From positions 2,046,001 to 2,110,000 of the forward strand of contig NZ_JACYXC010000001.1 of assembly GCF_016031615.1 (NCBI RefSeq): DNA of 64,000 bases, written 5' to 3'. Source of the stretch: Streptomyces pactum (GTDB taxonomy: Bacteria > Actinomycetota > Actinomycetes > Streptomycetales > Streptomycetaceae). The position numbers and the translations under genes are program-made. Shown one piece after another: positions 53,797 through 63,232 of this stretch. Each line of letters starts with the position of its first letter. Position 1 is the first letter of the stretch. Below the pieces are notes generated by a model that was given only the letters and a program-made list of their open reading frames with translations, made no database searches and had not been told where the DNA came from.

Positions 53797-54682
53797 GGTC
53801 GCGGGCGACGGTCAGCTCCCCCTCGAAGCCCGCGGCGCGCGCCTGTTCGGCGAAGACCGCCGGGTCGTCGTACCGCTGCGAGAAGTGCGTGAGCACCAGG
53901 TGCCGCACGCCCGAGGCGGCGGCCACCGCGCCGGCCTGACCTGCCGTCAGGTGGCCGTGCTCGGTGGCCAGCGCCTCGTCCTGGTCCAGGAACGTGGACT
54001 CGATGACCAGCAGGTCGCAGCCCTGGGCGAGCGCGTACACCCCGTCGCACAGCCGGGTGTCCATGACGAACGCGAAGCGCTGCCCGTACCGGACCTCGCT
54101 CACCTCGTCGAGGGTGACCGTCCGCCCGTCCACCACCAGCGAAGCGGCGCGCTGCAGCCGGCCCACGTCGGGCCCGGCGACGCCGTGTTCGGCCAGCCGC
54201 CCGGGGAGCATCCGGCGGCCGTCCGGCTCGGTCAGCCGGTAGCCGAAGGACTCCACGGGGTGGGAGAGCCGCCGCGCCTCCAGCAGGTACCCGGGCGTGC
54301 GGGCCAGCACCCCGTCGGCGGCCACCGGTTCCTCGGCGATGGACACCGTCTCCCGGTAGGCGGTGGCGTACCGCAGCCGTTCGAAGAAGCGCCGGCCGCT
54401 CGCCGGGAAGTGGGCGGTCACCGGGTGCGGCACCCGGTCGAGGTTGATCCGCTGGATGACCCCGGCCAGCCCCAGCGAGTGGTCGCCGTGGAAGTGCGTC
54501 ACACAGATCCGGTGGATGTCGTGCGCGGCCACCCCGGCGCGCAGCATCTGGCGCTGGGTGCCCTCCCCGGGATCGAAGAGGATGCCCTGGCCGTCCCAGC
54601 GCAGCAGGTACCCGTTGTGGTTGCGGTGCCGGGTGGGGACCTGGCTGGCGGTGCCCAGGACGACCAGTTCGCGTACCGACAA
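53744..54682 (-). CDS. rnz: Ribonuclease Z
   Basis: The 312-residue beta-lactamase-fold nuclease trims tRNA 3' ends. Zinc motif THFHGDHSLGLAGV, LFDPGEGTQRQM, FVMDTRLCDG, ESTFLDQDEALATEHGHLTA and LTHFSQRY all match. It begins with TTG at 54682, five bases after the HIT gene stop, suggesting coupling. Confidence 0.95.
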   Translation of the reverse strand: MSVRELVVLGTASQVPTRHRNHNGYLLRWDGQGILFDPGEGTQRQMLRAGVAAHDIHRICVTHFHGDHSLGLAGVIQRINLDRVPHPVTAHFPASGRRFFERLRYATAYRETVSIAEEPVAADGVLARTPGYLLEARRLSHPVESFGYRLTEPDGRRMLPGRLAEHGVAGPDVGRLQRAASLVVDGRTVTLDEVSEVRYGQRFAFVMDTRLCDGVYALAQGCDLLVIESTFLDQDEALATEHGHLTAGQAGAVAAASGVRHLVLTHFSQRYDDPAVFAEQARAAGFEGELTVARDLTRVPVPSRRRTPPPGR

Positions 54683-54687
54683 GGCCG

Positions 54688-55047
54688 TTACCCGGGCGGC
54701 CAGTTGAAGCCGCGTCCGCCGAGGACGTGGGCGTGGGCGTGGAAGACGGTCTGGCCGGCCCCGGAACCGGTGTTGAGGATGATCCGGTAGCCGCTGCCGT
54801 CGATTCCCTCCACCTTGGCGACCTCGCCGGCCTCGCGCAGCACGTCCGCCGCGACGCCCGGCTCGGCGGCCGCCAGCGACGCGGCGTCCGGGTGGTGGAC
54901 CTTGGGGATCACCAGGACGTGGGTGGGGGCCTGCGGGTTTATGTCACGGAAGGCGAGGGTGGTGGCGGTGTCCCGGACCACGTCCGCGGGCACCTCCCCC
55001 GTCACGATCTTGCAGAACAGGCAGTCCGCCTGCGGTTCTCCCGCCAC
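54688..55047 (-). CDS. HIT-family hydrolase/nucleotide-binding protein
   Basis: The 119-residue protein has the histidine triad as HAHAHVLGG and the N-terminal CLFCKIVTGEVPADVV. Relatives cleave nucleoside phosphoramidates. GTG at 55047 is preceded by GGAGGAG. It is upstream of rnz in one operon. Confidence 0.95.
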   Translation of the reverse strand: MAGEPQADCLFCKIVTGEVPADVVRDTATTLAFRDINPQAPTHVLVIPKVHHPDAASLAAAEPGVAADVLREAGEVAKVEGIDGSGYRIILNTGSGAGQTVFHAHAHVLGGRGFNWPPG

Positions 55048-55541
55048 TGGTGGGCTCCTCCTTCGGTCGCGCCGGCGCATGGCGGCCGGTTCCGTCCCCG
55101 GGGATGCTACCGGGCGGCTCCCGGCGCCGCCGCACCCGCCGGAGCGGCCGGGAGGGTGCGCGGGGCGGGTTGGGCGGGGCGCGGGGGGCTCTGCGGCGGG
55201 TTGTCCCGGAGGCGTGCGGGCGGGTGTGAGGTGCGCTGCGGGGCCCGGCGTGCAGGGGGCGCTGGGCGGGCCCCGGGGCGAGGGGGCGCAGGCCGGGCGG
55301 GGCGCGGGAGCACCGGGGCGGTGTGCGCACGACGCCGACGTGGTGCGCGGGGGGGCGTGCGGGCGGGCGTGGGGGTGTGGGCTGCGTGAGGCCGGCGTAC
55401 AGGGGGCGCTGGACGGGCCCCAAGGCGCGGGGAGGGGGCACGCGCCGGGGGCGCGGGGAGGGGGCACGCGCCGGGGCGGGCGGTCGGCGCCGGCCATCGC
55501 CCGGCGGACGGCCTCCGCCGGGGCCGGCGGCCCGGTACCGG
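55048..55541. other. GC-rich spacer with 26-bp repeat
   Basis: No gene is supported in 494 bp. A 25-bp unit starting GCGCGGGGAGGGGGCACGCG repeats at 55425-55449 and 55451-55475. AGGGGGCGCTGG also occurs twice (near 55254 and 55401). Confidence 0.65.
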
Positions 55542-56018
55542 TCAGGAGGCCCGGCGGGTCGCCTCCGCGCTGCCGCAGTCGCCGATCACATCGGCCCGGA
55601 AGACCTGCCGCCCCTCCAGCTTCGCGGTCAGATCGCCCTTGACGCAGGCGCCTTTGCGCTCGTAGGTCACCACGCCGTCCACCTGGATGTCGGCGTCACC
55701 CTGCTCCGTACGGCCCCGGCAGCGCACGGCGACCTCCCGGACCGGCGTCCGGGACGCACCGGCCCGCTCGTCCCCCTTGGCGTCGCCCGAGCAGGTCAGC
55801 CACCGCACCTGGACCCGGCCGCGCTCCAGCGCCTCGGTGGCCACCTTGTCGGTGGTGTAGGCGACGCCGATCGCGGTGAGCCCGCGGTCGTCGTCCGGCT
55901 CACAGGCGACGGTGAGGGCCATGGCCGCGCCGGTCACCGCGACGGCCGCCAGCAGTCTGCCGCCCGCCACCCGCCGGACCGGCTCCCGATGCCTCGACAC
56001 CCGCATGGCGGGCAGCAT
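55542..56018 (-). CDS. Putative lipoprotein
   Basis: The 158-residue protein has a basic start, a hydrophobic stretch (LLAAVAVTGAAMALTVAC) ending in a lipobox-like LTVAC at about residue 39, and a soluble domain with three further cysteines (WLTCSGDAKG, VRCRGRTEQ, GACVKGDL) and a fourth near the end (VIGDCGSAE). Function is unknown. GAGGTGGG precedes ATG 56018; ATG 56006 is an alternative. Confidence 0.7.
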   Translation of the reverse strand: MLPAMRVSRHREPVRRVAGGRLLAAVAVTGAAMALTVACEPDDDRGLTAIGVAYTTDKVATEALERGRVQVRWLTCSGDAKGDERAGASRTPVREVAVRCRGRTEQGDADIQVDGVVTYERKGACVKGDLTAKLEGRQVFRADVIGDCGSAEATRRAS

Positions 56019-56475
56019 CCCACCTCGGCGCCCGGTCCGGAAGATGGTCTTCGGCCATCCTTTCCACCGCTACATCGGAGGAAAATCGGACAGGGGCCCT
56101 TCATTGTGATGTAGCCGGTTTTGTTCGGTCGGTGGATCGGGCGGAACCGGCCCGGAACGGCCCGCCCGGCGACCGGCAACGGCCCGTCCGGCACCACCTC
56201 CGGCCCGTCCGGCACCACCACGGCGGGGCCGGGCGCCGGCCGGGTCCGACGGCCTCGGGGACCGGACCGGCGGCCGGGCAGGTACGGGACCGGCGGCCGG
56301 TGGGGCGGGGCCGGCAGCCGTACCGGCCACGCAGGGACCGGTCGGCGGCCGAGACGGGCACGGGACCGGCGGCCGGACCGGGCCGCACCGGGGCCTGACC
56401 GGGCCGGACCCGGCGCCGATCCGGCGGTCTCGAAGACCAGGCGGCGCGGGAGGACGGGCGCGACCGGCGGGCCGG
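56019..56475. other. GC-rich spacer with 21-bp repeat
   Basis: No gene is supported. GGCCCGTCCGGCACCACC occurs at 56181 and 56202 (period 21 bp); further right, GGGACCGGCGGCCGG words recur. The left 100 bp are AT-richer and probably hold the lipoprotein promoter. Confidence 0.6.
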
Positions 56476-57222
56476 TCAGGACCAGCGGCCGGTACGTCCC
56501 AGCAGCAGCGCCACCGCCGCGGTGCCGGCGGTGGAGGTGCGCAGCACACTGGGCCCGAGCCGGTACGGTGCCGCCCCCGCCTCCGCGAAGACCGCCAACT
56601 CCTCCGGGGAGACCCCGCCTTCGGGCCCGACGACGAGCACGATCTCGCCACCGGCGGGCAGGGTGGCGGTGGCCAGCGGTGCGCTGCCGGCCTCCCGGTC
56701 CTCGTGCAGGACGGCGGCGAGATCGGCGCCGGCGAGCAGCCGTGCGACCTCTTTGGTGGACATCGCGTCGTACACCCGGGGGAACCGCACCCGGCGGGAC
56801 TGCTTGCCGGCCTCCCGCGCGGTGGCCCGCCACTTGGCGAGGGACTTCGCGCCCCGGTCGCCGCGCCACTGGGTGATGCAGCGGGAGGCGGTCCAGGGCA
56901 CGATCGCGTCCACCCCGGTCTCGGTCATGGTCTCCACGGCGACCTCGCCGCGGTCGCCCTTGGGCAGTGCCTGGACGACCGTGATCCGGGGCGAGGGCTC
57001 CTCGGCGACGGCACGCCCGCGGGTGACGTCGACCACCAGCCGGTCCTTGCCCTCGGCGGCGCGCACCACCCCCTCGGCCCAGGCGCCCTCCCCGTCGGTG
57101 AGCACCACCTGCTCGCCGGCGTGGAGCCGTCGCACCGAGACGGCGTGCCGCCCCTCGGGCCCGTCCAGGACGTACTCGCCGGCACCGGGGACGGTCTCCA
57201 CCACGAACACCGGGGCGGTCAC
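56476..57222 (-). CDS. rsmE: 16S rRNA m3U1498 methyltransferase
   Basis: The 248-residue SPOUT methyltransferase has an N-terminal PUA-like part (GPEGRHAVSVRRLHAGEQVV), VQALPKGDRGEVAVETMTET, the AdoMet-binding knot LVVGPEGGVSPEELAVFAEA and the closing LGPSVLRTSTAGTAAVALLL. Its GTG start overlaps the stop of the monooxygenase gene upstream (GTGA). Confidence 0.95.
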   Translation of the reverse strand: MTAPVFVVETVPGAGEYVLDGPEGRHAVSVRRLHAGEQVVLTDGEGAWAEGVVRAAEGKDRLVVDVTRGRAVAEEPSPRITVVQALPKGDRGEVAVETMTETGVDAIVPWTASRCITQWRGDRGAKSLAKWRATAREAGKQSRRVRFPRVYDAMSTKEVARLLAGADLAAVLHEDREAGSAPLATATLPAGGEIVLVVGPEGGVSPEELAVFAEAGAAPYRLGPSVLRTSTAGTAAVALLLGRTGRWS

Positions 57223-58304
57223 GAGACCACTCCGCCGCGCAGCGGGAGGCCACCGAGCGCCTGGTCCAGCTCGGCCGCGAGGAGTTCCACCAGCCGGCCG
57301 GCCGGCAGCTCCCGGGCCAGCCGGTGGCCCTGCCCGGCCCACAGCGCCATGGCCTGCGGGTCGCCCGCCCTGGCCGCCGCCTTGCGCAGCCCGGAGGTGA
57401 GGTGGTGCACCTGCGGGTAGGCGGCGGGGGCGTACCGGCCGTGCTCCCGCACGAAGCGGTTGACCAGGCCGCGGGCCGGCCGGCCGGAGAAGGCGCGGGT
57501 CAGCTCGGTGCGGGTGAACAGCGGGTCGGTCAGCGCCCTCTTGTGCAGCGGGCTGGCGGCCGACTCCGGGCAGACCAGGAACGCGGTGCCCAGCTGGGCG
57601 GCGCTCGCCCCCGCCGCCAGGACCGCGGCGATCTGCGAGCCGCGCATCAGTCCGCCGGCCGCGACGATCGGCAGCGGCACCGCTTCCCGGACCAGGGCGA
57701 CCAGCGCCAGCAGGCCGAAGCCGGCGCCGGTGCCGTCGGCCTGCGGGTCGTCCCGGTGGGTGCCCTGGTGGCCGCCCGCCTCGACGCCCTGGACGCAGAC
57801 GGCGTCGGCACCCGCCCGGTACGCGGCCTGGGCCTCCACAGGGGAGGTGACGGTGACCACGGTCCGGGTCCCCGCCCGGGCGAACGCCTCCAGCACCGGG
57901 CGGGAGGGGCAGCCGAAGGTGAAGGAGACCACCGGGACCGGGTCCTCCAACAGTATGGCGAGCTTGACCTCGTAGGCGTCGTCGTTGCCCGAGTCGGGGT
58001 CGCCCAGCTCCGTCTCGTACCAGGACGCCTCACCGGCCAGCTGTTCGCGGTAGACCTCCACGGCGGCCGGGTCGGCGGTGGCCGGCTGCGGCATGAAGAG
58101 GTTCACCCCGAAGGGGCGGTCGGTCTGCGCGCGGAGCTGTTTGATCTCCTCGTACATCGCCTCCGGCGTCTTGTAGCCCGCGGCGAGGAAGCCGAGGCCG
58201 CCCGCCTCGGAGACGGTCGCGGCGAGCTGGGGACAGGAGGCGCCACCGGCCATGGGGGCCTGCACGATCGGGTACCGAAAAAGATCGGTCAGCGCAGAGG
58301 ACAT
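57219..58304 (-). CDS. Nitronate monooxygenase-like flavoprotein
   Basis: The 361-residue FMN barrel protein begins LTDLFRYPIVQAPMAGG and has VSFTFGCPSRPVLEAF, VCVQGVEAGGHQGTHRDD (catalytic His and flavin site), VAAGGLMRGSQIAAVLAAGA and QLGTAFLVCPES. It would oxidise alkyl nitronates. It is coupled to rsmE by a 4-bp overlap and lies downstream of hrcA-dnaJ. The start at 58304 is uncertain; GTG at 58310 is in frame. Confidence 0.92.
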   Translation of the reverse strand: MSSALTDLFRYPIVQAPMAGGASCPQLAATVSEAGGLGFLAAGYKTPEAMYEEIKQLRAQTDRPFGVNLFMPQPATADPAAVEVYREQLAGEASWYETELGDPDSGNDDAYEVKLAILLEDPVPVVSFTFGCPSRPVLEAFARAGTRTVVTVTSPVEAQAAYRAGADAVCVQGVEAGGHQGTHRDDPQADGTGAGFGLLALVALVREAVPLPIVAAGGLMRGSQIAAVLAAGASAAQLGTAFLVCPESAASPLHKRALTDPLFTRTELTRAFSGRPARGLVNRFVREHGRYAPAAYPQVHHLTSGLRKAAARAGDPQAMALWAGQGHRLARELPAGRLVELLAAELDQALGGLPLRGGVVS

Positions 58305-58440
58305 GAACACATCGTGTCACGTTCCCGGCACCGACCCGTAATGCGTCCCGGGCCGGCTCCGGGAGCGCTCACTTGCCCCGGAGGGAGGGTCCCCGGGCGA
58401 GGCCGGCAGCCGTGCCGCACTCCCGGGGCGGATGCCCCCG

Positions 58441-58482
58441 GACCCGGTGTTTCCGGCCTCGGACCCGGTGTTTCCGGCCTCG
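58441..58482. repeat. 21-bp tandem repeat past dnaJ
   Basis: Two copies of a 21-bp unit beginning GACCCGGTGTTTCCGGCCTC (58441-58461 and 58462-58482), about 115-155 bp past the dnaJ stop. The second copy begins at G58462. Confidence 0.85.
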
Positions 58483-58595
58483 ACGGCCTCCCGGACCGGT
58501 GGCGCCGGGGCCGGCCGCGGGCGGGCCGGAGCGGCCTGCGGCACATCCGTCCCGGACCGCCGTACACCGGTCCGGGACGGCGGTCACCCGCGGGC

Positions 58596-59732
58596 TCACC
58601 GCCCGTTGAACGCGTCCTTCAGCCGGGAGAACAGACCCTGCTGCCCTGGCTTGAATTCGCCCATCGGCCGCTCCTCGCCGCGCAGCTTGGCCAGCCGCTG
58701 CAGCAGCTCGGTCTGCTCCGCGTCGAGCTTGTTCGGGGTCTGCACCTCGACGTGGACCACGAGGTCGCCCCGCCCGCCACCGCGCAGGTGCGTGACACCG
58801 CGCTGGTGGAGCGGGATGGACTGGCCGGACTGGGTACCGGGCCGGATGTCCACCTCCTCCAGGCCGTCCAGGGTCTCCAGCGGCACCTTGGTGCCCAGCG
58901 CCGCCGCGGTCATCGGGATGGTGACGGTGCAGTGCAGATCGTCGCCGCGGCGCTGGAAGACCTGGTGCGCGATCTCGTGGATCTCGACGTACAGGTCACC
59001 GGCCGGGCCGCCGCCGGGACCGACCTCGCCCTCACCGGCGAGCTGGATCCGGGTGCCGTTGTCCACACCGGCGGGGATCTTCACGGTGAGGGTGCGGCGG
59101 GACCGCACCCGGCCGTCCCCGGCGCACTCCGGGCAGGGGGTGGGCACCACGGTGCCGAAGCCCTGGCACTGCGGACACGGCCGGGAGGTCATGACCTGGC
59201 CCAGGAAGGACCGCGTCACCTGCGACACCTCGCCGCGGCCCCGGCACATGTCACAGGTCTGGGCGGAGGTGCCCGGGGCCGCGCCCTCGCCGCTACACGT
59301 GGTGCAGACCACGGCGGTGTCCACCTGGATGTCCTTGGTGGTGCCGAACGCGGCCTCGTCCAGCTCGATGTCGAGACGGATCATGGCGTCCTGCCCGCGC
59401 CGGGTCCGCGAGCGCGGACCGCGCTGGGAGGCGGTGCCGAAGAAGGCGTCCATGATGTCGGAGAAGTTCCCGAAGCCCGCGCCGAAGCCCCCGGCGCCGG
59501 CCCCGCCGCCGGTGCTGGACAGCGGGTCCCCGCCGAGGTCGTAGACCTGCTTCTTCTGCGGGTCCGACAAGACCTCGTAGGCGGCGTTGATCTCCTTGAA
59601 CCGCTCCTGGGTCTTGGGGTCCGGATTCACATCCGGGTGCAGTTCACGGGCGAGCCTGCGGAACGCCTTCTTGATCTCGTCCTGCGAGGCATCCCGCCGC
59701 ACGCCCAGGACTGCGTAGTAGTCCGTCGCCAC
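58596..59732 (-). CDS. dnaJ: Chaperone DnaJ (DnaJ2 type)
   Basis: The 378-residue co-chaperone of DnaK has the J-domain HPD motif (LARELHPDVNPD), a Gly-rich segment (STGGGAGAGGFGAGFGNF), four CxxCxGxG-type zinc repeats (CTTCSGEG, CDMCRGRG, CPQCQGFG, CPECAGDG) and C-terminal substrate-binding domains. Its GTG start is the next base after the hrcA TAA stop. The hrcA-dnaJ2 operon is typical of actinobacteria. Confidence 0.97.
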   Translation of the reverse strand: MATDYYAVLGVRRDASQDEIKKAFRRLARELHPDVNPDPKTQERFKEINAAYEVLSDPQKKQVYDLGGDPLSSTGGGAGAGGFGAGFGNFSDIMDAFFGTASQRGPRSRTRRGQDAMIRLDIELDEAAFGTTKDIQVDTAVVCTTCSGEGAAPGTSAQTCDMCRGRGEVSQVTRSFLGQVMTSRPCPQCQGFGTVVPTPCPECAGDGRVRSRRTLTVKIPAGVDNGTRIQLAGEGEVGPGGGPAGDLYVEIHEIAHQVFQRRGDDLHCTVTIPMTAAALGTKVPLETLDGLEEVDIRPGTQSGQSIPLHQRGVTHLRGGGRGDLVVHVEVQTPNKLDAEQTELLQRLAKLRGEERPMGEFKPGQQGLFSRLKDAFNGR

Positions 59733-60749
59733 TTACGACTCCGCCAGGATCTGTCCGACGTAACGTGCCACTGCGCGTACCGCTCCCATCGTTCCGGGGT
59801 AGTCCATGCGGGTCGGTCCGACCACGCCGAGTTTCGCGACCGCCTCGTCGCCAGAACCGTAGCCGACCGCGACGACGGACGTGGAGTTCAGCCCCTCATG
59901 GGCGTTCTCGTGCCCGATGCGCACGGTCATGCCCGAGTCCTTGGCCTCACCCAGCAGTTTCAGCAGCACGACCTGCTCCTCCAGGGCCTCCAGCACCGGC
60001 CGGATGGTGAGAGGAAAGTCATGCACGAAGCGGGTGAGATTGGCGGTGCCGCCGATCATCAGCCGCTCCTCGGGCTCCTCCACCAGCGTCTCCAGCAAGG
60101 TGGCGAGCACCGCGGACACGGTGCCCCGGTCGTCGGACTCGAACGACTCGGGGAGGTCCTGCACCAGTTGCGGTACGTCGGAGAACCGGCGCCCGACCAC
60201 CCGGCTGTTGAGCCGGGCGCGCAGGTCCGCCAGCGCCGCCTCGCCGACCGGGGCCGGGCAGTCCACCATGCGCTGCTCGACCCGGCCGGTGTCCGTGATG
60301 AGCACCACCATGACCCGGGCGGGCGCCAGGGCCAGGAGTTCCACGTGGCGGACGGTGGAGCGGGTGAGCGAGGGGTACTGCACCACGGCGACCTGCCGGG
60401 TCAGCTGGGCCAGCAGCCGCACCGTGCGCCCCACCACGTCGTCCAGGTCCACCGCCCCGTCCAGGAAGTTCTGGATGGCGCGGCGCTCGGCCTGGGAAAG
60501 CGGCTTGACGCCGGCGAGCTTGTCCACGAACAGGCGGTAGCCCTTGTCGGTGGGGATGCGGCCGGCGCTGGTGTGCGGCTGGGCGATGTACCCCTCGTCC
60601 TCCAGCGCCGCCATGTCGTTGCGCACCGTGGCGGGGGACACCCCCAGCCGGTGGCGCTCGGTGAGCGCCTTGGAACCGACCGGCTCCTCGGTACCGACAT
60701 AGTCCTGGACGATGGCGCGCAGCACTTCCAGTCTGCGTTCGCTCAGCAC
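59733..60749 (-). CDS. hrcA: Heat-inducible transcription repressor HrcA
   Basis: The 338-residue repressor binds CIRCE and shuts heat-shock genes at normal temperature. The N-terminal winged helix is visible (LRAIVQDYVGTEEPVGSKAL, then RHRLGVSPATVRNDMAALED), followed by the conserved TSAGRIPTDKGYRLFVD. It starts with GTG. CIRCE lies 55 bp upstream. Confidence 0.97.
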   Translation of the reverse strand: MLSERRLEVLRAIVQDYVGTEEPVGSKALTERHRLGVSPATVRNDMAALEDEGYIAQPHTSAGRIPTDKGYRLFVDKLAGVKPLSQAERRAIQNFLDGAVDLDDVVGRTVRLLAQLTRQVAVVQYPSLTRSTVRHVELLALAPARVMVVLITDTGRVEQRMVDCPAPVGEAALADLRARLNSRVVGRRFSDVPQLVQDLPESFESDDRGTVSAVLATLLETLVEEPEERLMIGGTANLTRFVHDFPLTIRPVLEALEEQVVLLKLLGEAKDSGMTVRIGHENAHEGLNSTSVVAVGYGSGDEAVAKLGVVGPTRMDYPGTMGAVRAVARYVGQILAES

Positions 60750-61557
60750 GCGCTCACCTCCTTGCCCGTCGGCCGGGCTCTACGGGCTCTGTGGGCCTTC
60801 CCGCTGGCACTCAGCCGGGCCGAGTGCCAAATCCTTCCTGAGTCAGTGTACGGCCGGGGGCCGTGGCGGGGGCAAGAGCCGTCCCCGCGCCTGTGGACAG
60901 CGCCAGTTGAGCGTTCCGGCGGCCGCGGGGTGGGGGTACGGGTGGTCACCGGTGGGGCGGGCGGGGCGATGCGGCGGCGCGGGCGCCCGCCGCGGACGCG
61001 AGGCACGGGCGGGCGGCGCGGGCGGGCGGAGGCGGGGCGTGGATACCGGGGGTGCGGGTCGGCGGGGTGGTGCAGGTGACGGGGCTGCGTACCGCGGACA
61101 CGGGGTGCGGGTCGGCGGGAGCGGGGCGCGGGCGGGCGGTGTGTGCGGGGCGGACCGGGGCACGCGGCGGGCCGGTTCGGGGCGCGGGTCGGCGGGGGCA
61201 CGCGGCGGGCCGGTTCGGGGGCGCGGGTCGGCGGGGGCGCGTGGCGGGGCGGATCGGGGCGGGGGCGCCGGGGCGCACGGCGGCGGGCGCTGGGTGGCGC
61301 GGCAGCGAGCACCGGGGCGCGGCAGCGGGCGCCGGGGCGCACGGCGGCGCGGCACCGGGGCGGACGCCGGGCCAGGTCACTCCGTCCCGGGCGGGCGGGC
61401 GCCCCCGGTTTCCGCCGGACCGCGTGCCTCCGCTTTCCCGCGGCGGAGCCCTCCGGTTCCGGCCGGCGGGGCGTTCCGCTTCCGGCCGGCGCCTGGGGCC
61501 CCCGGCGGGCGTACCGCCGCTCCCGCGCTGCCGGGCCCCGGGCGCTAGCGTCGGCCC
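60750..61557. other. Long GC-rich spacer with about 39-bp tandem repeats
   Basis: No gene is supported in 808 bp apart from CIRCE near its left end. From 61118 to 61262 a unit of 38-39 bp containing CACGCGGCGGGCCGGTTCGG repeats two to three times. Further right are GGCGCCGGGGCGCACGGCGG-type words. Confidence 0.65.
60804..60830. promoter_or_regulatory. CIRCE element
   Basis: TGGCACTC-N9-GAGTGCCA (60805-60829) matches the HrcA operator consensus, with an extra flanking A (60830). It lies in the hrcA-dnaJ promoter region, so the operon is probably autoregulated. Confidence 0.92.
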
Positions 61558-61560
61558 ATG
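61546..61560 (+). promoter_or_regulatory. TANNNT -10 and leaderless start of the MBL gene
   Basis: TAGCGT (61546-61551) lies six bases before the ATG at 61558; no ribosome-binding site is present. Confidence 0.5.
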
Positions 61561-62364
61561 GACAGCACTGTGAAGAAGAGCGGCGCCGAAGCCGTGGCAC
61601 CGGACGGCTGGGAACATCTCGCCCCCGGGGTGGCGCGGCGGCGGATGCCCGGCTGGGACGAGACGGTGGGCGTGGTCGCCGGCGACCACGGGGTCCTGGT
61701 GGTGGACGCCGGCGCCACCCCGGCCGACGGCGCCGCGCTGTACCGCGAGATCACCGGACTGTTCGGCCGGCGGCCCACCCATGTGGTGCTCACCCACCCG
61801 CACTTCGACCACGTCATGGGTGCCGCCGGTTTCACCGGCTGCGAGGTGTACGCGGCCGTCGGCATGGACGGGGTGCTCAGCCGTGGCCGGGACGAGCTGC
61901 GCGGGGACGCCGAACGCCACGGCGTGCCGGCGGCCACCGCCGCCGAGGCGGCCGAGCTGCTGGTGACCCCGCACCACCTGGTCTCCGGCGAACTCACCGT
62001 GGACCTCGGCGGCGGCCGGCGGGTGGTGATCGCCAACGTGGGCCCCGGCCACACCGGGCACGATCTGGCGGTGCTGGTGCCCGGGCCGGTGCCGGTGGTG
62101 TTCTGCGGGGACCTGGTGGAGGAGTCCGGCGAACCGCAGGCCGGGCCGGACGCGGTGCCGGCCCGCTGGCCCGCGGCGATGGACCGGCTGCTGGCGCTCG
62201 GCGGCGAGGAGGCCCGGTACGTGCCCGGGCACGGCGCGGTGGTGGACGCCGCCTTCGTCCGGGCCCAGCGCGACGAACTGGCCGGACCGTCCGGGGGCCC
62301 TCGGGAGGGCGGCGGACCCGCCGGCGAGGCCGCTCCGCCCGCGGCCGGTCCCGGCGTGTCGTGA
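61558..62364 (+). CDS. MBL-fold metallohydrolase
   Basis: The 268-residue protein has the metallo-beta-lactamase motif THPHFDHVMGAAG, the third His in GPGHTGHDLAVLVPG, the bridging Asp in FCGDLVEESG and the last His in YVPGHGAVVD. The substrate is unknown. The C-terminal 30 residues are low complexity. It is followed by the DUF3097 gene. Confidence 0.9.
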   Translation: MDSTVKKSGAEAVAPDGWEHLAPGVARRRMPGWDETVGVVAGDHGVLVVDAGATPADGAALYREITGLFGRRPTHVVLTHPHFDHVMGAAGFTGCEVYAAVGMDGVLSRGRDELRGDAERHGVPAATAAEAAELLVTPHHLVSGELTVDLGGGRRVVIANVGPGHTGHDLAVLVPGPVPVVFCGDLVEESGEPQAGPDAVPARWPAAMDRLLALGGEEARYVPGHGAVVDAAFVRAQRDELAGPSGGPREGGGPAGEAAPPAAGPGVS

Positions 62365-62398
62365 TCCCCACCCGCCACCGCGATCCGCCGTTTTTTCG

Positions 62399-62413
62399 TA
62401 TCGTCGGCCGGTG
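62399..62413 (+). promoter_or_regulatory. TANNNT -10 and leaderless start of the DUF3097 gene
   Basis: TATCGT (62399-62404) lies six bases before GTG 62411, and a T-run sits just upstream. No ribosome-binding site is present. Confidence 0.5.
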
Positions 62414-63232
62414 CGCAGCCAACAGTACGACCCCGACCTGACCCCGCCGTGGAAGCGGCGGACCGCGGTGCCCGAGGTCCCGGCGGAGACCGATCTGGTG
62501 GTCGAGGAGATCACCACCGGCTTCTGCGGCGCCGTGATCCGCTGCGAGAAGACGGCCCAGGGGCCCACCGTCACCCTGGAAGACCGGTTCGGCAAGCAGC
62601 GGGTGTTCCCGATGGAGCCGCGCGGCTTCCTGCTGGAGGGCACGGTGGTCACCCTGGTCCGCCCGGCCGCCGCCGCGCCGGCCCGGCCCCGGCTGACCGC
62701 CTCCGGCTCGCTCGCCGTACCCGGCGCACGGGCCCGGGTGGCGCGCGCCGGGCGCATCTACGTGGAGGGCCGGCACGACGCCGAGCTGGTGGAGCGGGTC
62801 TGGGGCGACGACCTGCGGATCGAGGGCGTGGTGGTGGAGTACCTGGAGGGCGTGGACGACCTCCCGGAGATCGTCCGCTCCTTCTCCCCCACGCCGGACG
62901 CGCGGCTGGGCGTCCTGGTGGACCACCTGGTGCCCGGCTCCAAGGAGTCCCGCATCGCGGCCGAGGTCACCGACGAGAACGTGCTGATCGTCGGCCACCC
63001 GTTCATCGACATCTGGCAGGCGGTGAAGCCGTCGTCGCTGGGGATCGCCGGCTGGCCGTCCGTGCCCCGCGGCCAGGACTGGAAGACCGGCGTCTGCCGG
63101 GCGCTCGGCTGGCCGGAGAACACCGGCGCCGCCTGGCAGCGCATCCTGGGCGCGGTCCGTACCTACCGCGACCTGGAGCCGGAGCTGCTGGGGGCGGTGG
63201 AACGGCTCATCGACCACGTGACGGTGCCCTGA
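62411..63232 (+). CDS. DUF3097 (Toprim-like) protein
   Basis: The 273-residue protein is a conserved actinobacterial protein of unknown role. The centre, RIYVEGRHDAELVERVWGDD followed by GVVVEYLEGVDDLPEI, resembles a Toprim fold (Glu, then acidic motif). The C-terminus has WPSVPRGQDWKTGVCRALGW. It lies next to hemW and hrcA in many actinobacteria. Confidence 0.88.
   Translation: MRSQQYDPDLTPPWKRRTAVPEVPAETDLVVEEITTGFCGAVIRCEKTAQGPTVTLEDRFGKQRVFPMEPRGFLLEGTVVTLVRPAAAAPARPRLTASGSLAVPGARARVARAGRIYVEGRHDAELVERVWGDDLRIEGVVVEYLEGVDDLPEIVRSFSPTPDARLGVLVDHLVPGSKESRIAAEVTDENVLIVGHPFIDIWQAVKPSSLGIAGWPSVPRGQDWKTGVCRALGWPENTGAAWQRILGAVRTYRDLEPELLGAVERLIDHVTVP

Noticed and set aside
57324..61079. 1251-codon open frame on the + strand
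   Set aside because: Antisense of the monooxygenase, dnaJ and hrcA genes; no recognisable domain or start.
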